Below, in pieces: positions 1-10,799 of a stretch of DNA of 64,000 nt. The first letter of the stretch is position 1. Each line of letters starts with the position of its first letter. The translations under genes were made by a program, and so were the position numbers. The notes beneath the pieces were generated by a model. That model was not told the origin of the DNA and searched no databases. It saw only the letters and a program-made list of their open reading frames with translations. Location: positions 1 through 64,000 of the forward strand of contig VCMS01000208.1 in the NCBI GenBank assembly GCA_022539475.1. Direction: 5' to 3'. Source of the stretch: Gracilaria domingensis. Lineage: Eukaryota > Rhodophyta > Florideophyceae > Gracilariales > Gracilariaceae.

Positions 1-2487
1 TGGTTCTCGGAGACATGTACCGTTTGTGGATGGTTTCGTCATGTCAAACCAAGCGCACATAAGGCGGATGGGTTATGCTGTGCAAATGGTATGTCTAGGA
101 TGGGATTTCTTTGCTTCCAATCTCGAATTTCGTGACGCAGAACAAATGCTGCTACCGTTTCTTGCCATGGAGAAAGCGACGCTTTCTTTCAGCGCAATTG
201 AGTCCCGTTCTTCCGAATACAGCCCAGCATCGGTGTTCAAAACATTGGAGATCGAAGTGAAGCCAACCACAGAGGTAAACGCTACTGTGCCTTGGGTTCA
301 CACCCTTTCGGATGATATCGATACCAAACTAAGGGATTTGTCAAAAGAGTTCCTGTCCGATTTGAACAAGGTTGTCTTAAACGGATTTCTGTACAAGATT
401 TCCGCTACTTCCAAGTGAGAACTGCTGGAAGGCTTTCGAAAAAAACTTCGGACACGGTTTCCATCTCGTTTTGATGCTTTCTCCGATGAGTATTTGGCTA
501 CTCTTCGTACGCTATTGTCCAGCTGAACATGAGACCTTCCCAGCAGCCATCCCGGGCCACTCTGTCAGGACGTCAGGAAGGAAGCAACACGGTCATGGTG
601 AAGATTGAGGATAGGGTTACGGCACAGAGAACCATTCCCTCCAGGCCAATGGCTAGGGCGGTGGGTAAAACATCCGGTAAAACATCCGGTGCAGACCCGG
701 GTCCGGTGGATGTCATTGTCATAGACGACACGGATGATGATGCCGGTGGAGCGCACCCCCTTTTTAATGTTCCTGATGGTGTTCTTCCACCTCACGACTT
801 TGGCGATGTAAGGACGACGAAGGCTCTCGGTGTGGTGAAAAAGAACATGGAGCAAAAGTTCTCTATGCATTGCGTTGGTTATGAAGAGTTAGTGGAGGCT
901 CATGGTACACTGTTTCCTTCCGATAATTCCCTAGAGGGCAATGTTCAACTCGTACTCACGGACCCACCTTATGGTATACGTTTCAGTGAGCATGGTGAGC
1001 TTCTCGACGAAGATATGGTTAATACTGCAGAAATGATGGCCGCAATGCTTCGCCCTGGCGGTCATTTTATAGTGTTCTGTACTATCGAACAGTTCGCGGA
1101 CTGGGAGGAGATTCTACGTGAGCACAAATCGGAGAATGCAGTCGGGAGGCGAAGTGCTTCGTTCTTAGTCGACCCCACTCCGATGTAATTCATTCGCTCT
1201 GGTACGCACACTTTGAAGAACCCCGGAAGGAAGAAAACACTGTTGTTCTCTGCAACCGAGTATGCCGTGCACGGAGTCCGGAATAGAAACGCGTACGAGG
1301 AGCAGAAGCTGATGGTGAACTACAAAAATTTCAACTACGTTCCCACGCAATACCCCGGGCATTACTCCATTATCGATCAGGTTCCGCATCTGGAGGCTGG
1401 TGAAGGACTCCGTGGGAGGGTAAAAAGCGTTCCAAACTACACTCGGTTCAGGTTCGCCGCGAACAGAAACCGAGGGCACTACTAAAGGAACTCATTGCCA
1501 GGTTCTCAAATCCCGGGGACGTTGTGATTGATCCCTATAGTGGAACATTTTCAGGTGCCTTGGCGTGCATGGACATGGAAGAGCCCCGACGCTTCATTGG
1601 ATGTGAGAGGGATGAGCAGTGCTTCGCTCATGCTGAACACAATGCTGTAGTGATGTATGCGAGGAAGGTCGTTCAAGTCTCGTATTTAGTACAGACAAAG
1701 TTCCCGGAAGGGAAGCAAAGAACCTCTCGTATATGAATCGCACCGAAAGGATTCCCGCCATACCAATGTTTCCCGTTTCATATCAATTCCTACATCGCAA
1801 CGTTTTGCAGAGAACCGAGTCTCATCGCGCAGCACAAGGAGAAACCGGTGCACGAGTGGCCTCTGAATCTCCAAGGTACATTGGAGACGATGGATGTACA
1901 GAGTTTGCTCGCCGCTGAAGCAGCAGGTTTATGGTTGTACAGGAAGAAATCAAATATCAAACACCCAATAAGTGGAGATGGAGTGTTCAGTAGTAGATCG
2001 TTCTCGGAAGGAGAGGTTGTTGGGTACTTCTATGGGACATTGGTATATCGTGACATAAGCCGATGCAATGCAAAACAGATGAAATACGGAAGCGGAGTGC
2101 TCGGTGCCACCGTTTCTCGTTTCAGGAGGTATTGCATGGAGGTGAGTGAAGCTGAAATGGCAGATGTACAGCACGCTTTCTCACTATGATTCCGAAATCA
2201 ATACTGAGATTGCCTGGGTAGTACCCGCTCCTTTCTGTATAGCGGGCTACATCGATGATGCTTCGTACCGGGATGGGGACGACGAGAAGGATTTCGCCGA
2301 GATAGAGCCTTACCAAGGCCGCTTACCAAACGTTATTATTCGACAGCCCTCCGAGCATCAAGATACCACATTGGGTACACTCGCAAGCTATAGAGTACTG
2401 TTGGTTACGGCTACAAGGGATATTCATGAACACGACGAACTGTACGTAGACTATGGACCCAGCTATCCATGGGAGAGGTATTTGTAA
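1..2487 (+). pseudogene. Gene A of element 1: DNA amino-methyltransferase fused to SET domain, 5' end missing, decayed
   Basis: The order of parts matches gene A of element 2. First comes a helical region (26-528) aligning with residues about 220-370 of that copy. Next is methyltransferase motif IV, TDPPYGIRF at about 958-984, then LRPGGHFIVFC. Motif I follows, DPYSGTFSGALA near 1530, then FIGCERDEQCFAHAE. Motif IV before motif I is the beta-class order of N6-adenine/N4-cytosine methyltransferases. The SET part follows from about 1930: GDGVFSS, GEVVGYFYGTLVY, APFCIAGYIDDASY and the closing TATRDIHEHDELYVDYG. The copy is broken: in-frame stops at 416-418, 524-526, 1186-1188 and 1734-1736, and frame changes near 527, about 1440-1490 and about 2150-2190. 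It cannot make the full protein as it stands. The substrate base cannot be told from the motifs. Confidence 0.75.
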
Positions 2488-3036
2488 CTCTCCCATGCTT
2501 TATAGTTTGACGTAGTACAAACTGTTGTAGTCTATTTCATGACTTCTGCGTCATTTATTGAATGCATTCATCATTCCAGTAAACCTATTATTGCAGGAAT
2601 CGACAACGTGGCACAAGGACGCATTTTCGTGCTAAGCAAAGAGCTACTAAGAATGCTCCACAGCGATGAGAACTACCACCTCAAAAGTAACACCTCAGAA
2701 CTAACACATCACCCCCAGGAGGTTGGACCAAAGAACAGAGGACCTTCATCATGAGGGGACCCGACAGACGGACCTGGCACATAGAACATAGCCAATGAAA
2801 AATACGGCCATGGGAAATGTAGAACATTGGTATGAATGTCTGCCAAAGGAATGGATCAGCTCACTCAGGGCTCGAGAACCACTGAAGGTCTCCATTACCT
2901 GCTGCAAAGGGTTCAAAAGCTTCCCCCCTTCCGCTTTTTCACCCCACACTACGAGCAGAACTCCAGAAGCTTCCGTTTCCCCACTCCATAATCCGAACAT
3001 AATCCCTTCTTCTTCACACGAGTCTGAAGTGCAATC

Positions 3037-5283
3037 ATGGCTCCACAGTCCAGCAACGCGGACGACCGGGAGACGAAGGGATCCCAATCGATCCCGCGAT
3101 ATGGTATTGGCGTCGCTAAGCGCAAGAAACCTCGGCCTGCCGCCACCCGAAGAAGTACTCGACGACGAGCTCCCCGTGTCGGGCTTACTGGAAAGAAGTA
3201 TGGTTCGAAGTCAGCACTGCGGGCTTCGAAGGCAAAACCGAAACCGAAGCTGGGTGTTAGTACGACCACAACGGAAGTGACAGAGAGCGAAGTAGTGTTA
3301 CCACATCACAGCTCAGTGGGAGGGCGGGTTACACGACACATGGCTGCAGAGGAAGTGCCAGGAATAATCGACGATGCGAATGTGAAAGACAATGGTGCCG
3401 AGAAACGTACGAAATCGAAAGGAACACGAACAAGAAATTTGAGAAACAATGTCATCGAAGAAGAGTTGGACAGACATGAAAGAGCAATCTCACCTGGTAG
3501 GACGAAGCGCATTACAAACGATTCCATTCAACCTCTACGTAGTAGGGACGAAGAAGAAGCCGATGATATACAGCCCATTGTGCGTGCGCTCGCAACATCG
3601 CGAAGGGAGATCAAAAATCGGAACGATTCCATTCATGCCGATCGTGCTGGTGACGAGGAAGGACTCGATAATGTACAGTCCTCTTTACCTGCGTCCGCAC
3701 CGTCGAGGAAGAGTTTCCGGAATAGAAACGATTCCATTCATCCCGAACGTCGTCCGAACGAGGAAGAAGTCCACGAGATACAGCCTGCTCCTCGTACGGT
3801 CGTACCATCGCATAATAGGTTCAACCAAATGAGAAGGAAGGGTTCGACCTCGATTTTCTTTGGCGAGATGCGTAGGGAACGGACAGAGGTGGGGTCAGAA
3901 TTACCAAGAGAGACATGGAACGGAAGGGGTCGTAATGTGGCAGGTCGCCGGAAAATTAACCGTACGCTTCTATCTCGTGCTCTTGCTGGTGTAGGCGAAG
4001 AAGGTGAAGAAGATGAAAGCCTAACGCCACGCTACAGGCTGTTGAACAAGATTGGAGACTTGAAAGCGGATCTCTTTCGAGTAACCGAGGATAATCAAAG
4101 TCTAAAGATGAGCGTAAGAATAGCACAGAAATGCGTGACGGAACTAGAGCTAAAGGTGAAGGAGCAAGATGTTCTAATACAATCAATTCGAGAGGCAATG
4201 AAGCGAGGAGCAACACGGATGGAGCGTGATTCGCAGAGGGGAAGGAAAAGATACGAGATTGATGTGAACAACGCGTATGTAGGGGTAGCGAAGACAGTAT
4301 ACGAGTCCATACTGCGATACGCGAAAGACGAGACAAGGGAATTGTGCTTCGAGATGAGTTCACCGGCGAGAAACTGGAGGAATCGAAGTGAGACACTCGG
4401 ACCTGAGACTGAGTACAGTGCCCTGGTCTTCGATGGGAAAGAGATTGTTCCACGCTGTCCAATGAAGGTCGCGATGCAGATGAGGGCGTATACTACATCG
4501 ATTCGTGGTACGGGTCATAACTTGCTGATGCAAATCGTGGAGACGGAGGTAATGAAACCTCGTTGGGAATCCATCCGGGAGATGAAGATGGAAGAAGAAT
4601 GCATCAGACAGCTGACCAGCGACATGTGCTTACGGAAGAGGTTGAAGCAGGCCTTGAGCGATGCGGTGGGGGTTCGAAAACGCCATGCGAAGGAGAAGTT
4701 GTTGATGGGGATAGGGTATGACATGTTGGTGAAGACACCATCTCATCAGAGGGAGAGGAGCATATACCTAAAGCAAGCAGAGGAACTACGGGAGAAGCTT
4801 CTGGCGCTAGATGCAAAAGGGTGTGAGATTCTCTCCACATGGAGAACATCCAAAGGAGAGGACATATCATTTTCCGGGTTCAAAATGAGTGGCGAAGAGA
4901 ACAAGCCGCAAGACTTGCTGTTTAGAAACGTTCTAAGCCTACAGGTCTTACGGGAGTTTCTGGGCTACGATGTGAACCAAAAGGATTCAAGAAATGCGGG
5001 AGACAAGGACCCAGTAGATGGCACAATAGTGCAGTTGGCGCGTCTAGAGGCTTGGATCGCGACAGTTGTTCGAGCAACAGAATTTGAAGGAGGCCGGGGG
5101 GGTAAAAGGCAGGTGTGGTTCTCCAACCTTTTCAGAAATTATGTTGCACAGGCGTTGGAAAGTATACTGATGGCTGTACGAATGAAAATGGAGCAGAAGT
5201 TTGGAACGGAGTTCAGAAACGACTCAATGGCTCAAGATCCACCCCATGGAAATGAAGACCGTGTGGGAACTGTGGCATACTAA
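3037..5283 (+). CDS. Gene B of element 1: basic coiled-coil protein of unknown function
   Basis: This is a 748-residue open frame starting at an ATG 550 bp after gene A. The N-terminal third is basic and disordered, with NLS-like runs (KRKKPRP, RRSTRRRAPR). Residues about 160-270 hold three imperfect ~36-residue repeats, each starting NDSI[QH] and followed by an acidic stretch ending in [DE][NI][IV]Q. A predicted coiled coil lies at about 335-400 (LLNKIGDLKADL, then VTELELKVKEQDVLIQSIRE). The C-terminal half is helical and aligns along its length with gene B of element 2. The stop at 5281-5283 looks premature: the same frame runs on to 5550 with a segment (KKKLYLAVREDVFMEE) that matches the other copy (GGLYLTVKEQFF) and an acidic tail. 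I do not recognise the family. Nuclear or DNA-associated action with the transposase or methyltransferase is inference. Confidence 0.72.
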   Translation: MAPQSSNADDRETKGSQSIPRYGIGVAKRKKPRPAATRRSTRRRAPRVGLTGKKYGSKSALRASKAKPKPKLGVSTTTTEVTESEVVLPHHSSVGGRVTRHMAAEEVPGIIDDANVKDNGAEKRTKSKGTRTRNLRNNVIEEELDRHERAISPGRTKRITNDSIQPLRSRDEEEADDIQPIVRALATSRREIKNRNDSIHADRAGDEEGLDNVQSSLPASAPSRKSFRNRNDSIHPERRPNEEEVHEIQPAPRTVVPSHNRFNQMRRKGSTSIFFGEMRRERTEVGSELPRETWNGRGRNVAGRRKINRTLLSRALAGVGEEGEEDESLTPRYRLLNKIGDLKADLFRVTEDNQSLKMSVRIAQKCVTELELKVKEQDVLIQSIREAMKRGATRMERDSQRGRKRYEIDVNNAYVGVAKTVYESILRYAKDETRELCFEMSSPARNWRNRSETLGPETEYSALVFDGKEIVPRCPMKVAMQMRAYTTSIRGTGHNLLMQIVETEVMKPRWESIREMKMEEECIRQLTSDMCLRKRLKQALSDAVGVRKRHAKEKLLMGIGYDMLVKTPSHQRERSIYLKQAEELREKLLALDAKGCEILSTWRTSKGEDISFSGFKMSGEENKPQDLLFRNVLSLQVLREFLGYDVNQKDSRNAGDKDPVDGTIVQLARLEAWIATVVRATEFEGGRGGKRQVWFSNLFRNYVAQALESILMAVRMKMEQKFGTEFRNDSMAQDPPHGNEDRVGTVAY

Positions 5284-5587
5284 ATACCGTCTAAGAAGAA
5301 GCTTTATCTAGCTGTTCGAGAAGATGTATTCATGGAAGAGATTACGGAACATCTTGGAGCCGTATTGGATTGCTATATGGGGTATTATGACCCACGAGAT
5401 CGCGTATACTCCCCTATAAGAGCAATCGATGAAATCCGAGATAATAATGTGATCGATTGTAATCCGAATGTCAGGGAACAAAGTAGGGAACGAGACGGGG
5501 GAGGCGTGGACGATGAGCACGAGATGGAAGAAGAGGAAGAGAATATCTAAAGTACATGAACAGTTTATGTTAAGAATGTTAAGAATG

Positions 5588-8500
5588 TTACGTAGTACGA
5601 GTATGATGAATGTGGGCTCGAGGGTTACGATAGAATCTGTTAATGTAGAAACGATGGAATTGCCAGTGAAGGGGAGGGAAAAATGGTCGGGCGCGGTAGT
5701 TTTGGCGAATGACGTGTATGGAGCCTTTGATTGGGGAGAACGGGATAAGCCCGAACCAAGGAGAGACCGTAGCAGAACGAGGTTTCATCCTTGATGTACT
5801 TGGATGCACGGTGTGATCATGCTCGTCGTCGGTGGCTCAACGGAGTGATATACAGTTCAGAGTTTCATCAACGTTACCCAAGGGCTCTGTCACTTCGAAG
5901 AAACGAACGAAAGCGAGCTCCGATTCAGAGTTTTCTAAGGTCTTGTCCCTGACGCGAAGCAATGCAAATACTCTGCATACCCACGCTGTGGAAAACGTAA
6001 AGTTGGGAGGGGGTGTTCCGTGCACGAGAACCGTGGAGAACTTAGGCAACTTGGAACGTCCGAAGGAGGTCGTAGCGAAGATGCGTTCACATAGTTGTAC
6101 ATCGGGCCTTCTCAATCTTATGTATCGAAGATCGCGATCGTAATCATCGAGAGAGGGGCAGAAGCTGCTAAGAACGTATGCAGAATTAACGACAGTGAGT
6201 TTGATGTCGTCAGGGTTCTTCAGCTGTTGACTAGTTTCCACACAAACGGTGCGGAAGGAGTTGAGAGCGTCGCGAGATATTTGGTTGATGAACTGCAGTG
6301 TGGTTGTCGAGAAAAGTTCTGCCAGAGCCGAAGAAGATACATTTGGATGCGATCGTAGGTACTTGTCAGCTGTGATGATGTCAAAGAGTGAGAAGGAGTT
6401 ACCGTCGCGAACCATGGCTGGAAAGCGGTTGATGGAAGGGGTGCGGGAGTTGGAGGAGACAGAGAAGTGACTTCTGACCGAAAGGGATTGCAAATAGTCC
6501 TGCGACTCTTGAATGGCGCTGACCGTTTCCTTATGAGCTGTAGTTCGCCTTCGAGAAGTTCGACGATAGTGGTTCTTGAAGAGAAGATGAGCATGTTCGT
6601 ACACGCCTGCATCGCCGAAGTGCAGGCCTCCGTATCGCCGTATGTCTGGAATGATGTGATCAAGGAGGTGGAACTTAGGAGTACGAAAGTTGGAGGCCTG
6701 GTACGGGCCGAGAATGGAGACTGTGTGAAACTTGAAGTTCTTGATCATAGTTTCCAACGCATCTATGCGATGCTCCGTCCATTCTGGAGTGGTATTGTAG
6801 CGAAGGACGTTGTTGACAAGGTCAACGTAGGATGTGGAAACGGTGGTAATAGGGGCGGAGGATTCCTCACCACAACAGTGGTCAATGAAAGCGCCAATGA
6901 AAGGGGAGACCATATCAAGGGAACGGTAGTCCTTGGCTTCCAACATACCCCTGATGCCGTCTGTCGTGAAGAAACCGTTGAGAGATTTTCCTTTTTCGGA
7001 TGTGGAGAAGTCGATGTGAAGTCCGGGTGCCGGATAAGAGCGCTCAATGTCGGCGAGAATGGCGTTGGCGTGGCTTAGAATAGAAGTTCGAACGGTCTTG
7101 AGAGACCTCGGGTTTCCCTGAGAACCAACAGAAGTGTGAAGCGAATCGGACGTGAGGCGTTCAATCGAGCCGAGTTTGATGAGTTTGGAGATTCCGAGAT
7201 GAAAGTTATGAAGGGGCTCGAAGGAGAAGATTCAGTAGGGAGTGAGCAGCTCGGAGACATTGAGCACAGGGAATGATTCGAGAAAGGAAGTGTCAGTGGA
7301 TAAGGAGGTGGTTTGGAGTAGTTGAACAGCTTCATTTTTCAGGGTCCTTGCCACTCGAGGTCTGCGAGAGAGCAGAGCCTGTTCAGCGCCGGCAAGTAGA
7401 TCTTGGTGTTTCTTTCTCGTTGCAGAGGTCTGGGATACAGTTCGCTCGTTGAGAATGGCTTGATACACCTTGAGTTGTGGACGATAGATAAGGCATCTAT
7501 GACAGGGCTGGTTTGGTTTCGTGCCGTGGAGGACAGCGAGAATGTCCTTTGCTTCGGGAATTTCAGCGCTATAGTTAGCGATGATGGGATTGCACTGACG
7601 AAGGAATCCCTTGGCGTCTCTGAACGGGAAGCCTTTTTTGCATATGTCGTACAGAGGTTTGAGGATAGTTTCCAAGGACTTCTGGATGAGCTCCATGCGC
7701 ACAACGCGAGTTATGTTCGACGACAAGGGGCCACTTTCCAAAGAGTCGGTGTCGGTGGAGGAAGAATCCGGGGAGAAAGATGTAAAGGAAGTAGAAATGT
7801 AGCCGAAGAGAGTGTGGTGGTGTGTGATACATTTTCTGCGGAAAGAGTCCTTGAACTTGAGAAACGTAATATGGAGGGGGTATGATGTGACAGAAGAGCT
7901 TTTTAGCGTGGTGGAGGACTTATCGGAGTAGACTTGAAGCATGCCGATGAAGGAGTCTATACCATTAGTGGTGGGATCATGTCAGATGACTCCTAGGTTT
8001 GGAGAATGTGCGATGTGCTTTTTCAGAGCGAGAACGACGTCATGTCCGAGTTTCGAGGCCATGGGATGCGCGAATGCGTCGGTTCCTGTGCGGGAGGCGT
8101 GGTGAATTGGGTGAAAGAAGGAGTTCTCATGGGATGCCAGCCGAAGTTGTTGTTGAAGGACTTGAATGGGGTCCTTGACATAGAGGGTAGCAGAGAACTG
8201 ACGGTCGTTTTCGTGAATGGTGCTGGAGGTGAAGCCGATGGAGCTCACTGTATCTTCAAAGATTTTGGAGTGTAGTTTGAGACACTCAGAAGCGGAGGTG
8301 GTGGAGGTTTGGAAAAGAGAGGGGGGAAAGTTGGACTGCCTGAGAATGTTGATAAGCTCGTCTGCGGAGCGCTTTCCAGGTTTCGTGGCGATGGAGGAAA
8401 TGTATGTGACGAGATTGTGAATGTCATCAGTTGGAGCGGGCGGAGAGAGGGCATGACCGGAACCTACGGACAGGGACTGAGAATTGAATGGGGGTTGTGG

Positions 8501-8804
8501 TGTAGCTAAATGTGCTGCGTCAGAAGAACGTAAGGAGAGAGAGAGCTGCTGTTCTTCATACGGTTCGTCAGTGGCGAGTGCTACATTATCGGAGGGGCGG
8601 TTGGAGGGAGAAGAGAGAGGGGGTTTGGTACTGCTGAGTCGGCGACGTTTCGTTCGTGGGGGGGGGGAAGAGGGAACCGCGGGGGGCAGCAGGAGTGAGA
8701 AAAGGGTTAGGGTCATGCCGGTGCCTGCATCGTTTCTGATGTTGCGCAAGGGAGGCGATAGAGTCTGTGTGAAAGGCGCAGCGGGGGAAGGAACATATGT
8801 ACAT
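5588..8804 (-). pseudogene. Gene C of element 1: Plavaka-type transposase
   Basis: I place the start at the ATG just before a C2HC zinc finger (MYICSFPRCAF, then LAQHQKRC), as in element 2. One frame change at the G10 run 8658-8667 leads into the long frame, which then runs without another frameshift to 5588. Core motifs: YSDKSSTTL followed by SYPLHITFLKF and RRKCITHHHTLFGYISTS (the Plavaka pattern for the region holding the first catalytic Asp); CHRC; FEPLHNFHLGISKLI; and KFHLLDHIIPDIRRYG with YEHAHLLFKNHYRRTSRR near the C terminus. There are three in-frame stops, all TGA (7982-7984, 7232-7234 and 5837-5839); sequence beyond each still aligns with the other copy. It ends 37 bp from the true end of gene B on the opposite strand. 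The cut-and-paste transposase role follows from the family. Confidence 0.75.
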
Positions 8805-9214
8805 GATGCAGTAGGGCGGGGAGATGGTAGGGTGGGGGGGAGGAGGCGGTTGGCTGGAAAGTTGGAGGTGAGAAGCGGAGGTCTAAGGTGCAGTGTTGAA
8901 ACTTGTAGCTGCAATTTGTAAGAAATTGTTGCCGTACCGTGTGAGGGAGAATATAGGGAGAGTCGAATCGGCGCCATGCACGTGATGGTTTACGTACATC
9001 ACGATATGATATGGGTACGTCGAGGAGGGAAGGAAGTGTGAAAAATTGAAAACATTCCTAAATTTTTGAGCCCATACTTTGCGGACGGCGTGAAGTGTAC
9101 ACTAGATGTAGATAGTGTTGCACTGGAGAAGTCAGGAAAGTGCCACGGCACGGGCCTGACCAGTGCTATGCGATCTCTGATCATGGCACTTCTCTGCGAC
9201 CTATTATCTTCCAG

Positions 9215-9465
9215 ATCATGCGAGTTCCCTACAGGTACGTGAAACACGTAACGGTTTAGACTCTTACTGCGATTTTATTTGTTGCTGACCTAGTTCGATG
9301 CGAGCGATGTACGAATAACGAGCGAAAGATTATGATGCAGATCATGGGAGTGAGATACTGGTACGGTTTAAACTCTATCTACGGTTGTTATGGATCTAGT
9401 TCTTGCTGACCCCGTTTGACGCGAGAGATTTACGGAGAGCGAGCAAAAGTTCTAGGAACGCATGT
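9215..9465. repeat. Two degenerate ~112-bp tandem units
   Basis: The motif cggtttagactc at about 9252 recurs as cggtttaaactc at about 9364. It is followed in both units by a tgctgac block and a block ending gagcgaaag or gagcaaaag. By eye the units are about 70% alike. They lie upstream of transposase gene C and may be subterminal sequence of element 1. Confidence 0.5.
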
Positions 9466-9487
9466 GCGCGCTCGTAAGGTACGTCGC

Positions 9488-9567
9488 TAATTACGCTCTA
9501 AGAGCGGTTCGAGTGAGAAATGTACTACAATTCTCACTGGAGACGCTCGTAGAACTTAATTAGCGAG
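9488..9567. repeat. Imperfect inverted repeat, ~34-bp arms
   Basis: The left arm begins gctaattacgctctaagagc and the right arm ends gaacttaattagc. The loop is about 11 bases. The arms match at about three quarters of positions. This could mark the end of element 1, but no partner terminus is visible in the window. Confidence 0.45.
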
Positions 9568-9639
9568 GTTCTAATGACTAACAGCTGGGTTTGGTTTTAC
9601 TTCTGGCTTACTGAACTTTGTGTCTTCCATTGAATTGAA

Positions 9640-10681
9640 TTGGAAACTGTGGCACAGGGGGGGCGTTGAGGGTAAATGGTGGAGCGGTAGACCGTGAAGG
9701 TGTCGCATTATCATGGCTGGAAGACATGGAGAGGTATCTAACAATAACTTATCGAGGAGAGTTTTACCTTTGTTGTATATGTACTAACTGTGTGTCCAAT
9801 TACTGCTCGCAAATTTTCGATCCATGTTGAATAGGAACGGGAACGTTCACTTTTTTATTCAACATGGGTCAAAACTCTAGAAAACATGGATTGTGAAGCA
9901 GTGGAGGGTAAATGTGTCGCATTAGCGGACTGGAAGACATGGAGAGGTATGTAAAACGAATGAATCAAGAGGTTCTTGTGTGTTATCTGATGGCTAACTG
10001 TGTGTCTCCTTGCTGCTTCTTGCGGAGTCTTGATTCTTGAATAGGGACGTGAAGGTGTGTTTGGATACGATAACTGGAGGATTCGAAAAGGTAGGGAGAT
10101 ATCGCATTGAAAGTGTTGTGTGCGCGCTATGGGTACTAACTGTGTTTCAGCGTGTGTTTCTGTGTGGTGCCGTGATGGAAGTGTATGTACGGTGATTGGG
10201 ATCTAATGGGATGGAGCGGTAAGAAGTTCAGGTATCGAAGAGACGTTTCTTGGTTGTCTTGAGTATGGCTACTAACCTTGTGTCCGTTTACGGCTTTCTG
10301 TGGTAATGCGATTGAGGTTTGTGGTCTGTGCAAAGGAAGAGGTTACATGCAACAGCTGATGAAGAAGTTGTGGAGATGAGTTCTGGGTTTGATCATGGTG
10401 TTTTGAGGATATGTCGTTGCGGTGGTGGTTCTCATGGGGTACTGCAGCAAATGAATGTTCCACCCGTAGTATTCTCGGAGGCTGGCTGCGTTCGGTCTAG
10501 ACTGGTCCTTTCTCTCGGCTTCCTATGTGGTCCGTTGGTGGACCACGCCAATGGGCCCACTCAAGGTGAGTGGGCCCATTCGGGTGGTCCACCAACGGAC
10601 CACATGGGAAGCCTAGAACCTAGAGCACTAGCAAAAGTGGAGGACTGGAAGTACGGGTCTGCCATCTTTCATACTTGCTAG
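9640..10681 (+). other. Candidate intron-rich gene or gene fragment with TACTAAC-type introns
   Basis: Four short stretches look like spliceosomal introns on the plus strand. The first has donor gag|gtatct at 9733 with gtactaac at 9781 and an acceptor near 9834. The second has gag|gtatgt at 9947 with ggctaac and an acceptor near 10044. The third has aag|gtaggg at about 10091 with tactaac and tttcag at 10150. The fourth has cag|gtatcg at about 10232 with ctactaac. The stretch between the first two is fully open (ERERSLFYSTWVKTLENM...). The last open stretch, 10319-10681, has 120 codons. Some exons appear to be copies of one another (gtcgcatta...ggaagacatggagag twice). I could not chain all exons in one frame and recognise no domain, so this may be a decayed gene. 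Confidence 0.35.
10517..10613. repeat. Long hairpin, ~44-bp arms
   Basis: The left arm starts ggcttcctatgtggtccgtt and ends gggcccac. The right arm is its near-perfect inverse, ending aacggaccacatgggaagcc, across a loop of under 10 bases. It lies inside the 120-codon open stretch at 10319-10681. Confidence 0.85.
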
Positions 10682-10799
10682 TTTTAGATGTCTAGTATCA
10701 AAAACATAGCATACTTTAGCACACCTCGGAATCATCCATTAGTCGTAGTTTTCTCTAGGTTTTCTTCCGAATGGAAATTACAGAAATTGCAATTTAACA

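Larger units (their letters stand above)
1..9250. mobile_element. Element 1: Plavaka-like DNA transposon with MTase-SET, coiled-coil and transposase genes (cut by window start)
   Basis: Three genes form one module: A (methyltransferase-SET, plus strand, start outside the window), B (basic coiled-coil protein, plus strand) and C (Plavaka-type transposase, minus strand, convergent with B). The same three genes in the same relative order and orientation recur at 54.0-63.0 kb in an inverted copy, which is why I treat them as one element. The C-side end is not defined by a terminal repeat that I can recognise; I place it loosely after the upstream region of gene C, near the repeats at 9.2-9.6 kb. 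The other end lies outside the window. Protein similarity between the two copies looks like roughly half identical residues by eye, so they are different families and not a recent duplication. Confidence 0.7.

Noticed and set aside
1-9250. Polinton or other large virus-like element
   Set aside because: No capsid, packaging ATPase, protein-primed polymerase or retroviral-type integrase is seen; the transposase is of Plavaka type.
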